This document shows, piece after piece, positions 41,035-50,119 of a DNA stretch of 53,522 nucleotides (position 1 is its first letter; each line of letters begins with the position of its first letter). Below the pieces are notes generated by a model that was not told the DNA's origin, searched no databases, and saw nothing but the letters and a program-made list of their open reading frames with translations. The translations under genes and the position numbers were made by a program. The stretch is taken from positions 1 to 53,522 of the forward strand of contig JARBUD010000030.1 in the NCBI GenBank assembly GCA_029239875.1. Reading direction: 5' to 3'. The stretch comes from Xanthobacteraceae bacterium. Its GTDB lineage: Bacteria; Pseudomonadota; Alphaproteobacteria; Rhizobiales; Xanthobacteraceae.

Positions 41035-42045
41035 TCAGAAGCGCGAGAGCACGCGCATATAGGGCGAGATTTCCCGCATCCGGCCGCCATGCGGCTCCAC
41101 CAGCGCGCGCAGTGCCCGGTCGGGATCGGCGAGGTCGTAGAGCCCGGTGACGCGCCTTGCGGCGAGCGCGCCGTCCGGCACCGCGATCCAGGCGCGGTGG
41201 TAGCGCTGGAGCTGCTCGACCACGTCGGCGATGGTGGCGTCCTGCACGAAGAGCCGCCCCTCGCGCCAGGTCCCGATGTCCTGCGGCGCGATCTCGCCGC
41301 GCGTCAGCCGGCCCGTCTCCAGATCGACGAGGGCGCTCTGGCCCGGCGCGAGCCGCGCCTGCGCCTCGGCATGGCCGGGATAGTCGAGGTCGACCGAGCC
41401 CTCGGCCAGCTCGACTGTCGTGTCGGCCGAGGACAGGCGGACATTGAAGCTGGTGCCGAGCACGCGGACGTCGACGCCGCCGGCATCGACAACGAAGGGC
41501 CGCGCCGGATCCGGCCGGACGTCGAAGAACGCCTCGCCCTGCAGCAGCTGCACCATGCGCCGGTCCGCCGCCATGTCGACGGCGATGGCGCTGTCGGCGC
41601 CGAGCGCGATCCGCGTGCCGTCGTCCAGCGTGATGGCACGGCTCGTGCCGGTCGAGGTGCGGTAGTCGGCTTCGATCAGCAGCAGGAGAGCGGGGTAGGC
41701 GAGGAACGCGACGAGGCACGCGGCCAGCGCCACTGTGGCGGCGAGCAGCCGCCCGCGGCGCGGGTGTGCGACGGCGGGAATTGGCCGCGCGACACTCTCC
41801 ACGTCATTCTGCGGATCGAAATGAACCGGCGGCACCTCGCCGATCAGCTCCCAGGAGCGCGCGACGCCGGCGAAGGCGCGGCGGTTGTCCTCGCTTTCGT
41901 CCAGCCAGTCCTCGAAGGCGCGAGCGAGCGCGGCATCGGCGGGTGCCGAGCGAACGCGCATCAGCCAGTCGGCCGCGACCTCGTGCAGGGAGAGTGCTCT
42001 TTCGTCAGTCAAGACGCGCCATTGCCGTTCACTGGCCGCTCCCAC
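41035..42045 (-). CDS. fecR: FecR family anti-sigma factor/signal transducer
   Basis: This 336-residue protein has an N-terminal DUF4880 domain (EVAADWLMRVRSAPADAALA ... FEDWLDESEDNRRAFAGV), one membrane helix (about residues 100-123) and a periplasmic FecR domain (RAITLDDGTRIALGADSAIA ... GEAFFDVRPDPARPFVVDAG ... VLGTSFNVRLSS). A C-terminal STN-like region (GLYDLADPDRALRALVEPHG) contacts the receptor. It relays ligand signals from the TonB receptor to the sigma factor. The start is uncertain: a GTG at 42045 or a TTG at 42012; a start at the internal ATG 41961 would delete part of DUF4880. Confidence 0.9.
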   Translation of the reverse strand: MGAASERQWRVLTDERALSLHEVAADWLMRVRSAPADAALARAFEDWLDESEDNRRAFAGVARSWELIGEVPPVHFDPQNDVESVARPIPAVAHPRRGRLLAATVALAACLVAFLAYPALLLLIEADYRTSTGTSRAITLDDGTRIALGADSAIAVDMAADRRMVQLLQGEAFFDVRPDPARPFVVDAGGVDVRVLGTSFNVRLSSADTTVELAEGSVDLDYPGHAEAQARLAPGQSALVDLETGRLTRGEIAPQDIGTWREGRLFVQDATIADVVEQLQRYHRAWIAVPDGALAARRVTGLYDLADPDRALRALVEPHGGRMREISPYMRVLSRF

Positions 42046-42119
42046 ACGGGAAGCGGCACCTTCACCACGCAGCAGAAGACGATCTGCCGGGCGCTAGTTT
42101 TCATGTCGGAGCCCGATTG

Positions 42120-42620
42120 TCATCCGCCCGCGCGGTCGAGTTCCTCGGCGAGGCGCGCCATCGCCGCGCGGACATGGCGGTGCGCCGTGGCGACGGAGAG
42201 GCCGAGCCGTGCGGCGATCTCCTCCAGCGTCGCACCGCCGAGCCGGTACATTTCCAGCGCGGCGCGCTGCTCGGCGGGCAGGGCGTCCAGCGCCCGCGCG
42301 ACCAGCCTCAGCTCCTCGCGGTGCAGGGCATGCTGCTCCGGCGACGCCTGCCGCGCAGGCTGCGCCCAGTCCGGCGGTTCGGCCGTATGTGCCCGCGCTT
42401 CCACCCGCCGCCGCTTCAGGACGTCGAGGGCGAGGTTGCGGACGATGCGGTAGAGATAGCCGACGCCGCGCTCGCCATCGGCGCCTATCGGAGAGAACTT
42501 GATGAAGGCGTCATGCACCACGTCCTCGGCGGCCTCGCGGGAGCCGAGGATGGGCGTCGCATAGGCGACCAGCGCGGATCGATGCGCCGCGTAGAGTCCC
42601 GACCAGTCTTTCCGTGCCAT
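42120..42620 (-). CDS. fecI: ECF sigma factor, FecI type
   Basis: This 166-residue sigma-70 family factor has region 2 (RSALVAYATPILGSREAAEDVVHDAF ... YLYRIVRNLALDVLKRRR) that contacts the -10 element and core polymerase, and region 4 (LPAEQRAALEMYRLGGATLEEIAARLGLSVATAHRHV) that reads the -35 element. Regions are given here only by their key parts. The gene order sigma factor, FecR, receptor is the classic cell-surface signalling cassette that switches on uptake when the ligand is bound. An A+T-rich stretch just upstream (42640-42710) is the likely promoter and perhaps the target of an iron regulator. Confidence 0.92.
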   Translation of the reverse strand: MARKDWSGLYAAHRSALVAYATPILGSREAAEDVVHDAFIKFSPIGADGERGVGYLYRIVRNLALDVLKRRRVEARAHTAEPPDWAQPARQASPEQHALHREELRLVARALDALPAEQRAALEMYRLGGATLEEIAARLGLSVATAHRHVRAAMARLAEELDRAGG

Positions 42621-42639
42621 GCCGGCGATGTTGACGCTG

Positions 42640-42710
42640 GGTTATGCTGAAAGCTGAATAGCGGGAAGAATTTTTCTGTGCAATAACAATGATTTAGAAG
42701 ATATCCAAGG
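42640..42710. promoter_or_regulatory. A+T-rich divergent promoter region of fecI and the RND operon
   Basis: This stretch is far richer in A+T than its surroundings and lies between the divergent sigma-factor and RND genes. It contains TTTAGAA, one half of the TTTAGAA-type iron control element bound by Irr in alphaproteobacteria, but the second half is poor. An iron-responsive promoter is plausible for the fec cassette, not shown. Confidence 0.3.
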
Positions 42711-42832
42711 TAGTCGGCGCACGGTCGGCGGACGCGGGCGGCCGTCCCGGTTGAAAAGATCCCCTCCGTCGATGCCGACAGCACGCCCGCTTATGGGTAA
42801 GCTGGCGGCGGCTGCGAAGGGGAACGGGACAG

Positions 42833-43948
42833 ATGACGGCTGGGCGGACGATGTCGGGGCGCAGGAATCCGAGCCGGTTCTGCACGAGTGTCGCGGTGCT
42901 CGCCGCGGGCCTCCTTCTGGCCGGATGCGGGCAGGAGACCGAGGCTGAGGCGCCGCAGCCGCGGCCGGTGCGCGTCGTCACCGTCGAGAAGGGCCAGGGT
43001 GGGCAGGCCGTCACCTTCACCGGACAGGTGCAGGCGCAGGACGAGGCCGCCCTTTCCTTCCGCGTGGCCGGCCGGATGATCGAGCGCAGTGCCAATGTCG
43101 GCGACCAGGTGAAGGCCGGGCAGGTCGTCGCCCGGCTCGATCCGCAGAACGCGCTGAACACGCTGCGCTCGGCGCGGGCGGCGGTCGCCGCGGCGGAGAG
43201 CCAGCTCGTCACCGCCGCCAACACCTTCGACCGGCAGGAGCGGCTGCTCGCCAACGGCTTCACCACCCAGGCCAACCACGACGCCGCCCGCACCGCCCTG
43301 CAGGCGGCGCAATCGGGGCTCGACGATGCCGAGGCGCAGCTGAAGATCGCCGAGGACAATGTCGGCTACACCGATCTGGTCGTCGACGCCTCCGGCACGG
43401 TGACGGCGCGCGGCGCCGAGCCGGGCGAGGTGGTGCAGGCCGGGCAGATGATCCTGCAGCTCGCCCGCAAGGGCGGGCGCGACGCCGTGTTCGACGTGCC
43501 GGCGAACATATTGCGCGCCACCCCGACCGACCTCGTCGTCACCGTGGCGCTCAGCGACGACCCGAACGTCACCGCCACCGGCCGCGTGCGCGAGGTGGCG
43601 CCGCAGGCCGACCCGGTGACCCGGACCTTCCGCGTGCGTGTCGGCCTCGACAATCCGCCGGAGGCGATGCGGCTCGGCTCCACCGTGGTCGGGCGGGGGC
43701 GGATCGCCAATGATCCGGTGATCGAGATCCCCGCCTCGGCGCTCACCGCGGTCAACGGCGAGCCGGCGGTCTGGGTGGTCGATCCCGCGAACCAGACGGT
43801 GGCGCTGCGCAACATCCAGGTGGCGAGCTTCTCGCCGGCGAATGTCGGCGTCGCCTCGGGGCTCACCGCCGGCGAGGTGGTGGTGACCGCCGGCGTGCAG
43901 GCCCTGCATCCCGGCCAGAAGGTCCGCCTGCTCGGCGCGGGGTCGTGA
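42833..43948 (+). CDS. RND efflux system membrane-fusion lipoprotein (AcrA/MexA type)
   Basis: This 371-residue adaptor has a lipoprotein signal with lipobox LLAGC (Cys near residue 32), so it should be anchored by lipid to the inner membrane. The mature part has the barrel-sandwich hybrid halves (VQAQDEAALSFRVAGRMIER ... GDQVKAGQVVARLD and VVDASGTVTARGAEPGEVVQ), an alpha-helical hairpin (about residues 105-175) and a C-terminal beta-barrel domain. It bridges the RND permease to an outer-membrane channel. It overlaps the permease gene by TGATG. No TolC-like gene is in the window. Confidence 0.9.
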   Translation: MTAGRTMSGRRNPSRFCTSVAVLAAGLLLAGCGQETEAEAPQPRPVRVVTVEKGQGGQAVTFTGQVQAQDEAALSFRVAGRMIERSANVGDQVKAGQVVARLDPQNALNTLRSARAAVAAAESQLVTAANTFDRQERLLANGFTTQANHDAARTALQAAQSGLDDAEAQLKIAEDNVGYTDLVVDASGTVTARGAEPGEVVQAGQMILQLARKGGRDAVFDVPANILRATPTDLVVTVALSDDPNVTATGRVREVAPQADPVTRTFRVRVGLDNPPEAMRLGSTVVGRGRIANDPVIEIPASALTAVNGEPAVWVVDPANQTVALRNIQVASFSPANVGVASGLTAGEVVVTAGVQALHPGQKVRLLGAGS

Positions 43949-46900
43949 TGCGCTTCAACCTCTCCGAATGGGCGGTGCGCGAGCGCTCGCTGATCGTCTT
44001 CTTCATGATCGCGGTGGTCGGCGCGGGGCTGTTCGCCTATAGCCGCCTCGGCCGGGCGGAGGACCCGTCCTTCATCATCAAGACCATGGTGGTGCAGGCG
44101 GCGTGGCCGGGCGCCAGCATCGAGGACACGCTGCAGCAGGTGACCGAGCGGCTGGAGCGCACGCTGCAGGAGACGCCGCACCTCGACAATATCCGCAGCT
44201 ACACCAAGCCGGGCGTTACCACGATCTTCGTCGCCCTCAAGGGCAGCACGACCGCCGCCGAGGTGCCGGACACCTGGTACCATGTGCGCAAGAGCATAGG
44301 TGACATGGCGCATACGCTGCCGCGCGGCGTGGTGGGGCCAGGCTTCAACGACGAGTTCGGCGACACGTTCGGCCTGATCTCCGGCTTCACCGCCGACGGC
44401 TTCACCCATCGCGAGCTGCGCGACTATGTCGAGGCGGCGCGCTCGAAGCTGCTGCACGTGCCCGATGTCGCCAAGATCGAGCTCTTGGGCGAACAGGACG
44501 AGCAGATCTTCGTCGAGTTCTCGATGCAGGAGCTGGCCAATCTCGGCATCGACCGCTCCGCCCTCGTCGCGGCCCTGCGGGCGCAGAACGTGGTGCAGCC
44601 TTCCGGCACCATCCAGACCGGCGACGAGAAGCTCGCCATCGACGTCACCGGCGCCTTCGGCTCCGAGCAGGACATCGCCAACATCAATTTCGCCGTGGGC
44701 GGGCGCATGCTGCGGCTCGCCGACATCGCCACGGTGCGGCGCGGCTTCGTCGACCCGCCGCGACCGCTGTTCCGCGTCGGCGGGGAGCCCGCCATCGGCC
44801 TCGCCATCGCCATGCGCGAGGGCGGCGACATCCTCCAGCTCGGCCGGAACGTCGATGCGGCGATGGCCGAGATCACCGCCGAGTTGCCCATCGGCATCGA
44901 ACCGCACCGGGTGGCGGACCAGGCGGTGACCGTGCGCGGCGCGATCTCCGAATTCATGGAATCGCTCTGGCAGGCGATCCTCATCATCCTGGCGGTGAGC
45001 TTCGTCGCGCTCGGCGTGCGGGCCGGGCTGATGGTGGCGCTGACCATCCCGCTGACGCTGGCGGGCGTGTTCGCCATCATGTGGCTGCTCAACATCGACA
45101 TGCAGCGCATCTCGCTCGGCGCGCTGATCATCGCGCTGGCGCTCATGGTCGACGATGCCATGACCACCACCGATGCCACGCTCGGCCGCCTCGCCGCCGG
45201 CGAGAAGAAGGAGGTGGCGGCGATCTACGCCTTCAAGACCTACGCCTTCGCCATGCTGGCGGGCACGCTGGTGACCATCGCCGGCTTCGTGCCGGTGGGC
45301 TTCGCCGCCTCCTCGGCGGGCGAATACACCTTCAGCCTGTTCGCGGTGGTGACCATCGCGCTGCTGGTGTCGTGGCTGGTGGCCGTGTTGTTCGCGCCGC
45401 TGATCGGCCTCCTCATCCTGAAAGTGCCTAAGAATGCCGGCAGCCCGCCCGGCCGGGTGATGCGTCTCTATCGTGGCTTCCTCTCTGCCGCGCTCACCGC
45501 CCGCTGGGTGACCATCGCGGTGACGCTGGCGCTGTTCGCCGCCGCCGTGCTGGCGCTGCCGCTGATCCCGCGGCAGTTCTTCCCCTCCTCCGACCGGCCC
45601 GAATTGCTGGTCGACCTGCAATTGCCGCAGAACGCCTCGATCTACGCCACCGAGCGGGCGATGCTGCGGCTCGACGCGGCGCTGAAGGGCGATCCGGACG
45701 TCGCACGCTGGAGCGGCTATGTCGGGCGTGGCGCCATCCGCTTCTACCTGCCGCTCAACGCGCAATTGCCGAACGATTTCTTCGGCCAGGCGGTGGTGGT
45801 CGCCAAGGACGTCGCCGCGCGCGAACGCCTGCACGCCAAGCTGGTCAAGCTGCTCGCCGACGAGTTCCCGAGCGTGGTCAGCCGCGTCTCGCCGCTCGAG
45901 CTCGGCCCGCCGGTCGGCTGGCCGATCCAGTACCGGGTGATCGGGCCGGAGCTTTCCCAGGTCCGCGACATCGCCTTCAAGCTCGCCGAGGTGATGGCCG
46001 CGGACCCGCTGACGCGCACGGTGAACTATGACTGGATCGAGCCCGCGCGCGAGATCCGCATCCGCGTCGACCAGGACCAGGCGCGGCTGCTCGGCCTCTC
46101 CACCGAGGCCATCGGCACGGTGCTGAACACGGTGGTGACTGGCGCGCCGGTGACGCAGGTGCGCGACGACATCTACCTCGTCGACGTGGTGCTGCGCGCC
46201 ACCGACGAACAGCGCGTCTCGCTCGACACGCTGCGCACCGTGCAGGTGCCGCTGCCCGGCGGACGCACCGTGCCGTTGAGCCAGTTCGCCAGCTTCGACT
46301 ATGAGCAGACCTATCCGCTGGTCTGGCGTCGCGACCGCCTGCCGGCGCTGACCGTGCAGTCGGATATCGCCGAGGGCGAGCTGCCCGAGGCGGTGGTGGA
46401 CCAGCTCAAGCCGAAGATCGAAGAGCTGGCGAAGACGCTGCCGGCCGGCTACCGCATCGAGACCGGCGGCACGGTGGAGGAGAGTGCCTCCTCGCTCGCC
46501 TCGGTGATGGCGGTGGTGCCGGTGATGCTGCTCATCATGTTCACCGTGCTGATGTTCCAGCTCCGCCGCTTCTCGCTGACCCTGCTCGTCATCAGCGTGG
46601 CGCCGCTGGGGCTGATCGGCGTGGTGCTGGCGCTGCTCGTCTCCAACAGGCCGCTCGGCTTCGTCGCCATTCTCGGCGTGCTGGCGCTGATCGGCATGAT
46701 CATCAAGAACGCCGTCATCCTGATCGGCCAGATCGAGGCCGAGCGCGCCGCCGGCAAGGATGCGCGCACCGCGGTGACGGACGCCTCCTGCGCCCGCTTC
46801 ACCCCGATCATGCTGACCGCGGTCTCCACCGTGCTGGGCATGATCCCGATCGCCCCGACGGTGTTCTGGGGGCCGATGGCCTTCGCCATCATGGGCGGGC

Positions 46901-46983
46901 TGCTGGTCGCGACGCTGCTGACGCTGATCTTCCTGCCGGCGCTCTATCTGGCGACCGCCGGCCGCGAGCGCGCCGCCGCTTAG
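43948..46983 (+). CDS. RND efflux permease (AcrB/MexB superfamily)
   Basis: This 1011-residue inner-membrane pump has 12 membrane helices and two large periplasmic loops. The N-terminal FNLSEWAVRERSLIVFFMIA is followed by AEDPSFIIKTMVVQAAWPGA, a wording typical of the AcrB/CzcA-like group common in alphaproteobacteria. TM4 has IIALALMVDDAMTTTDATLG, where the Asp pair DD of the proton relay is present. The ATG at 43948 overlaps the adaptor stop; a GTG one codon earlier is less likely. The substrate is unknown. The stop TAG (46981-46983) overlaps the stop of the convergent hydrolase gene by three bases. Confidence 0.93.
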   Translation: MRFNLSEWAVRERSLIVFFMIAVVGAGLFAYSRLGRAEDPSFIIKTMVVQAAWPGASIEDTLQQVTERLERTLQETPHLDNIRSYTKPGVTTIFVALKGSTTAAEVPDTWYHVRKSIGDMAHTLPRGVVGPGFNDEFGDTFGLISGFTADGFTHRELRDYVEAARSKLLHVPDVAKIELLGEQDEQIFVEFSMQELANLGIDRSALVAALRAQNVVQPSGTIQTGDEKLAIDVTGAFGSEQDIANINFAVGGRMLRLADIATVRRGFVDPPRPLFRVGGEPAIGLAIAMREGGDILQLGRNVDAAMAEITAELPIGIEPHRVADQAVTVRGAISEFMESLWQAILIILAVSFVALGVRAGLMVALTIPLTLAGVFAIMWLLNIDMQRISLGALIIALALMVDDAMTTTDATLGRLAAGEKKEVAAIYAFKTYAFAMLAGTLVTIAGFVPVGFAASSAGEYTFSLFAVVTIALLVSWLVAVLFAPLIGLLILKVPKNAGSPPGRVMRLYRGFLSAALTARWVTIAVTLALFAAAVLALPLIPRQFFPSSDRPELLVDLQLPQNASIYATERAMLRLDAALKGDPDVARWSGYVGRGAIRFYLPLNAQLPNDFFGQAVVVAKDVAARERLHAKLVKLLADEFPSVVSRVSPLELGPPVGWPIQYRVIGPELSQVRDIAFKLAEVMAADPLTRTVNYDWIEPAREIRIRVDQDQARLLGLSTEAIGTVLNTVVTGAPVTQVRDDIYLVDVVLRATDEQRVSLDTLRTVQVPLPGGRTVPLSQFASFDYEQTYPLVWRRDRLPALTVQSDIAEGELPEAVVDQLKPKIEELAKTLPAGYRIETGGTVEESASSLASVMAVVPVMLLIMFTVLMFQLRRFSLTLLVISVAPLGLIGVVLALLVSNRPLGFVAILGVLALIGMIIKNAVILIGQIEAERAAGKDARTAVTDASCARFTPIMLTAVSTVLGMIPIAPTVFWGPMAFAIMGGLLVATLLTLIFLPALYLATAGRERAAA

Positions 46984-48455
46984 TTCGGCGCGGTGGCCGA
47001 AGGCGCGGCTCCCAGCGGCGGCGGGCCGATGCGCTCGATCATGTAGTCGAAGAACGGGTTCGACGACATGCGCACCAGCGCGTCGAGATTGACGATCAGC
47101 GCCCCGCGCTCGCCGCGCACCGCCATCGCCCCGAGCTGAAGGCCGAAATTCTCGTTCGGGTCGGGATGCGAGCCATAGAGCGCGTCGCTCGGCGGGAACG
47201 GCAGGGCGACATGCGAGAGCGAATAGACGTCCGACGGATAGGAGAGGCCGAGCGGGCGCGAGGTCTCTTCCGTCGCGCCGGCGGCGATGGCGCGCTCCAC
47301 CACCTGGTCGCTGCCGGCATCCTCGTTGGTGATCACCACGGTGCGGAAGTTGCGCGGCGCCGGAGGCAGCAGCCGCATCAGCGCGGCATAGGTGGTGGCA
47401 CGCAAGAGCGGGCCGAGCTTGGTGTTGCGGTTGATGTCGAACAGCACCAGCTCGCTGCCGTTCGCCGGCAGCCGGCCGTAGAAGGCGTCGATGATGGCGC
47501 GGGTCGAGACGGTGAAGTCCATCACCGACTGGAAGGTCAGCGCCGGCGGCAGGTCGCCGAGCCGGCCGGCGCGCGCCCGCGCCGTGATCGAGGCCTGCAG
47601 CGCCTGCGTCAGCCGATGCGACTGCACCGCGCCGTTGACCGGGAAGCTGTTGTATTTGAACGGGTTGAACTCCGGCACGATGCCGAGCCAAGCCGTCTTC
47701 TCGAAGGCCGGGAGATAGGCCGGCAGCGCCGCCAGCCCGGCGAAGCGGGCGAAGCGGGTGATGCCGATCATCGGCGAGATCAGCACCAGCCGGGTCGGGC
47801 GGACGAGCTTGGTGTCGTCCAGCGCGTCCAGCGCGTATTTCAGCGCCAGCGCGCCACCATTGGAGAAGCCGACGATCTCCAGCTTCTTGCCCGGCGCGCG
47901 CGCCGCCGCCTCGCGCACCGCGAGCCGGGTCGCCGCCAGCCAATCCTCCCATTCGACCTCGGTCAGCCCCGCTGGCACCGTGCCGTGGCCGGGCAGGCGG
48001 ATGGCGACGACGAGGAATCCGGCGTCGAGATAGCGCTGGGCGACATGGCGCAGGCTGTAGGGCGAATCCGTCAGCCCGTGCAGCAGCACCACGGCGCCTA
48101 CGGGCTCGCCATCGGGGGCCAGCTCATAGGAGCGGTTCCAGTCGCGGGTGAGGTGCGGGGGATAGACGACGCTGCCGGAGAAGTAGCGGTTGGACGGGAT
48201 GCGCTCGTCCTCGGGCAGCTTCTGCACCACCTCGCTTGTGACGTCGGCGAAGAGCTTGTCCTCGCGGGCGAGATAGCCGCGCCAGTCGGCGGCGTCGAGC
48301 TCTTCGACACCCATCTCATGCGGCACGAAGGTGTGCCAGGGCTCCAGCGGCGGGCCGTTCTGCACCGCCCAGATGCGCCCGCCGAGGAAGGCGAGGAAAA
48401 GCAGCAGCCCGAGAATGAGGGTCCAGCGGACCAACCTGCGCAGCCGGGCCAGCAT
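46980..48455 (-). CDS. membrane-anchored alpha/beta hydrolase
   Basis: This 491-residue protein has an N-terminal membrane helix (WTLILGLLLFLAFLGGRIWA, residues 11-30) and then an alpha/beta hydrolase domain facing the periplasm. The oxyanion region is LLHGLTDSPYS (from residue 124), the serine nucleophile is S198 in VGFSNGGALAL, and YSLSHVALPFPP carries a likely catalytic His. It is longer than typical monoacylglycerol-lipase-like members (about 300 residues), with extra segments at both ends. No good Shine-Dalgarno sequence precedes the ATG. It converges tail to tail with the RND permease gene, sharing stop-codon bases. Lipase or esterase activity is likely; the substrate is unknown. Confidence 0.85.
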   Translation of the reverse strand: MLARLRRLVRWTLILGLLLFLAFLGGRIWAVQNGPPLEPWHTFVPHEMGVEELDAADWRGYLAREDKLFADVTSEVVQKLPEDERIPSNRYFSGSVVYPPHLTRDWNRSYELAPDGEPVGAVVLLHGLTDSPYSLRHVAQRYLDAGFLVVAIRLPGHGTVPAGLTEVEWEDWLAATRLAVREAAARAPGKKLEIVGFSNGGALALKYALDALDDTKLVRPTRLVLISPMIGITRFARFAGLAALPAYLPAFEKTAWLGIVPEFNPFKYNSFPVNGAVQSHRLTQALQASITARARAGRLGDLPPALTFQSVMDFTVSTRAIIDAFYGRLPANGSELVLFDINRNTKLGPLLRATTYAALMRLLPPAPRNFRTVVITNEDAGSDQVVERAIAAGATEETSRPLGLSYPSDVYSLSHVALPFPPSDALYGSHPDPNENFGLQLGAMAVRGERGALIVNLDALVRMSSNPFFDYMIERIGPPPLGAAPSATAPN

Positions 48456-49068
48456 GTCAGGCCACCGGCTCGGTGGGGATGGGCGGGAAAGGATTGGTGG
48501 CGCGCATGCTCATGATTCCCAACGCTTTTGCCAGACAATAGCCGGATAAGCAGGGGCGGTACATAACCGAGCCGCAGCCATCTGGCACTGTCTGCCGGCC
48601 GCCCGAGAAGGCCGCCAGTCCGGGTCCCGCGCGACCCGTCGTCGATCTCATGTCCGATCCAAAGCGCAGCGCGCGGGACAAAGGGGCTTGATCTTCTGCC
48701 GCGCATGATCATAGATAATATATGATACATCGTCGCTGCACGGCCTCGCCTGGCGGGGCCGGCCTGCGGCGGATGCGGCCGACGGCGTGATGAATTCGCG
48801 CTTCGCGGCGCCTGCGAGCGCCGCCAACAATAATCGTGGAACAGGAGGAGACCTGGATCGCTGGCGCAAGCCTGACCGCCCTCACGCAGCTGAAGCCGGT
48901 CCGGCAAGCGAGCACTCGATCCCAACTGCGTCGCGGCGGCTGCCGGGCGCCTCGGCCATCAGAAGTCGCGGAATGCGGCCGATCCGCCAGCCGGCGGAAA
49001 GTGGCGCATTCATCTGACCAACCGCGGGGCAACGGTCGCCTCGAACGATAATCTGGGAGGAGAAAGAC
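48456..49068. other. 613-bp intergenic region before the tricarboxylate transporter
   Basis: I find no convincing gene here; open frames on both strands lack domains and start signals. It separates the divergent hydrolase and tctC genes. It holds an A+T-rich patch with an inverted repeat near 48700-48735 and, at its end, the strong Shine-Dalgarno sequence GGGAGGAG of tctC. A long untranslated leader or an unseen small RNA is possible, as the promoter-like patch lies about 340 bp before tctC. Confidence 0.45.
48708..48726. promoter_or_regulatory. inverted repeat ATCATA-N7-TATGAT upstream of tctCBA
   Basis: A perfect 6-bp inverted repeat with a 7-bp spacer sits in an isolated A+T-rich patch that also contains TATAAT-like hexamers (GATAAT, TATGAT). 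It has the size of a GntR- or LysR-type operator. No regulator gene lies next to it in the window. Confidence 0.4.
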
Positions 49069-50085
49069 ATGGCAATTCGCATCTCTCACGCCGGTGCCGC
49101 CGCGATGGCGCTGACCCTCGGCCTCGCTGCGCCGGGCGCCGCGCTCGCCGAATGGCAGCCGGAGCGCCCGGTGGAACTCGTGGTCTCCGCCGGTCCGGGT
49201 GGCGGCTCGGACATCTTCACCCGCGTGGTGCAGGCGGCGCTCACCAAGAACGGCCTGGTGAAGACCCCGCTGCTCGTGGTCAACAAGCCCGGCGGCAGCG
49301 GCTCGGAAGCCTTCGCCTACGCTAAGGACAACCCGGACAGCGCCTACAAGATCTATTTCGGCACCCAGGACGCCTATGTCCTGCCGCTCACCACCAAGGT
49401 GAACTACGCCTATAGCGACCTGAAGCCGCTCGCGGCCATGGTGTCCGACGTCTTCATCCTGTGGTCCAACCCGAAGACCTCGGGCATCAACACGGCCAAG
49501 GATTTCATCGACAAGGCAAAGGCGGCGCCGGGCAAGGTCCGCGCGGCCGGCGCCAAGGCCAAGGATGCCGACGAGACCGTGGTGACGCTGATCGAGCGCG
49601 CCACCGGCACCGACATCGCCTACATCCCCTACAAGAGCGGCAGCGAGGCGGCGATCCAGGTCGCCGGCGGGCATATCGAGGCCAACACCAACAATCCGAG
49701 CGAGAGCCTTGAGCAGTGGAAGGCCGGCAACCAGAAGCCGCTCTGCGTCTTCACCAGCGAACGCCTCGCCGACAAGACCGTCATCGCCGACGGCATGAGC
49801 TGGGCCGACATCCCGACCTGCGTCGAGGCGGGCATCGACGTGAAGAACTTCCTCCAGCCGCGCACGGTGTGGATGGGCAAGGATGCGCCCGCCGAGGCCA
49901 CCGCGTACTTCACCGACCTGATGAAGAAGGTCATGGAGACGCCGGAGTTCAAGGAATACGCGGCGCGCAACGTACAGATCGTCAAGTTCCAGGCCGGCGA
50001 CGAGTACAAGGCGTTCCTCGACCAGCAGATCGCCAACTACAACGAGATCTACAAGGCGAATGGCTGGCTCCTCCCGAGCCAGTGA
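49069..50085 (+). CDS. tctC: tripartite tricarboxylate transporter substrate-binding protein
   Basis: This 338-residue periplasmic protein has a signal peptide (to about ALAEW, residue 27) and the TctC/Bug fold: RPVELVVSAGPGGGSDIFTR, LLVVNKPGGSGSEAFAYAK, and AYIPYKSGSEAAIQVAGGHI. GPGGGSD and the loop around residue 170-180 form the usual carboxylate-binding site through backbone amides. GGGAGGAG precedes the ATG. The ligand is probably a di- or tricarboxylate or an aldonate-like acid. A perfect 12-bp stem-loop lies between this gene and tctB. Confidence 0.9.
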   Translation: MAIRISHAGAAAMALTLGLAAPGAALAEWQPERPVELVVSAGPGGGSDIFTRVVQAALTKNGLVKTPLLVVNKPGGSGSEAFAYAKDNPDSAYKIYFGTQDAYVLPLTTKVNYAYSDLKPLAAMVSDVFILWSNPKTSGINTAKDFIDKAKAAPGKVRAAGAKAKDADETVVTLIERATGTDIAYIPYKSGSEAAIQVAGGHIEANTNNPSESLEQWKAGNQKPLCVFTSERLADKTVIADGMSWADIPTCVEAGIDVKNFLQPRTVWMGKDAPAEATAYFTDLMKKVMETPEFKEYAARNVQIVKFQAGDEYKAFLDQQIANYNEIYKANGWLLPSQ

Positions 50086-50119
50086 CCGTTCGCCGGTGAG
50101 AACTCGCCCGTAAGGACTT

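Noticed and set aside
42690..42710. A complete Irr or Fur box upstream of fecI
   Set aside because: Only one half (TTTAGAA) matches the iron control element; the second half is poor, so I list the region only as an A+T-rich promoter area.
43366..47952. 1528-codon open frame on the minus strand
   Set aside because: It is antisense to the RND operon and runs out of frame through the hydrolase gene. The translation is repetitive (RHRHHRRGHR-like) with no recognisable fold, a typical high-GC shadow.
48709..49674. 321-codon minus-strand frame spanning the tctC leader
   Set aside because: Most of it is antisense to tctC and the rest covers an intergenic region; no start signal or domain is visible.
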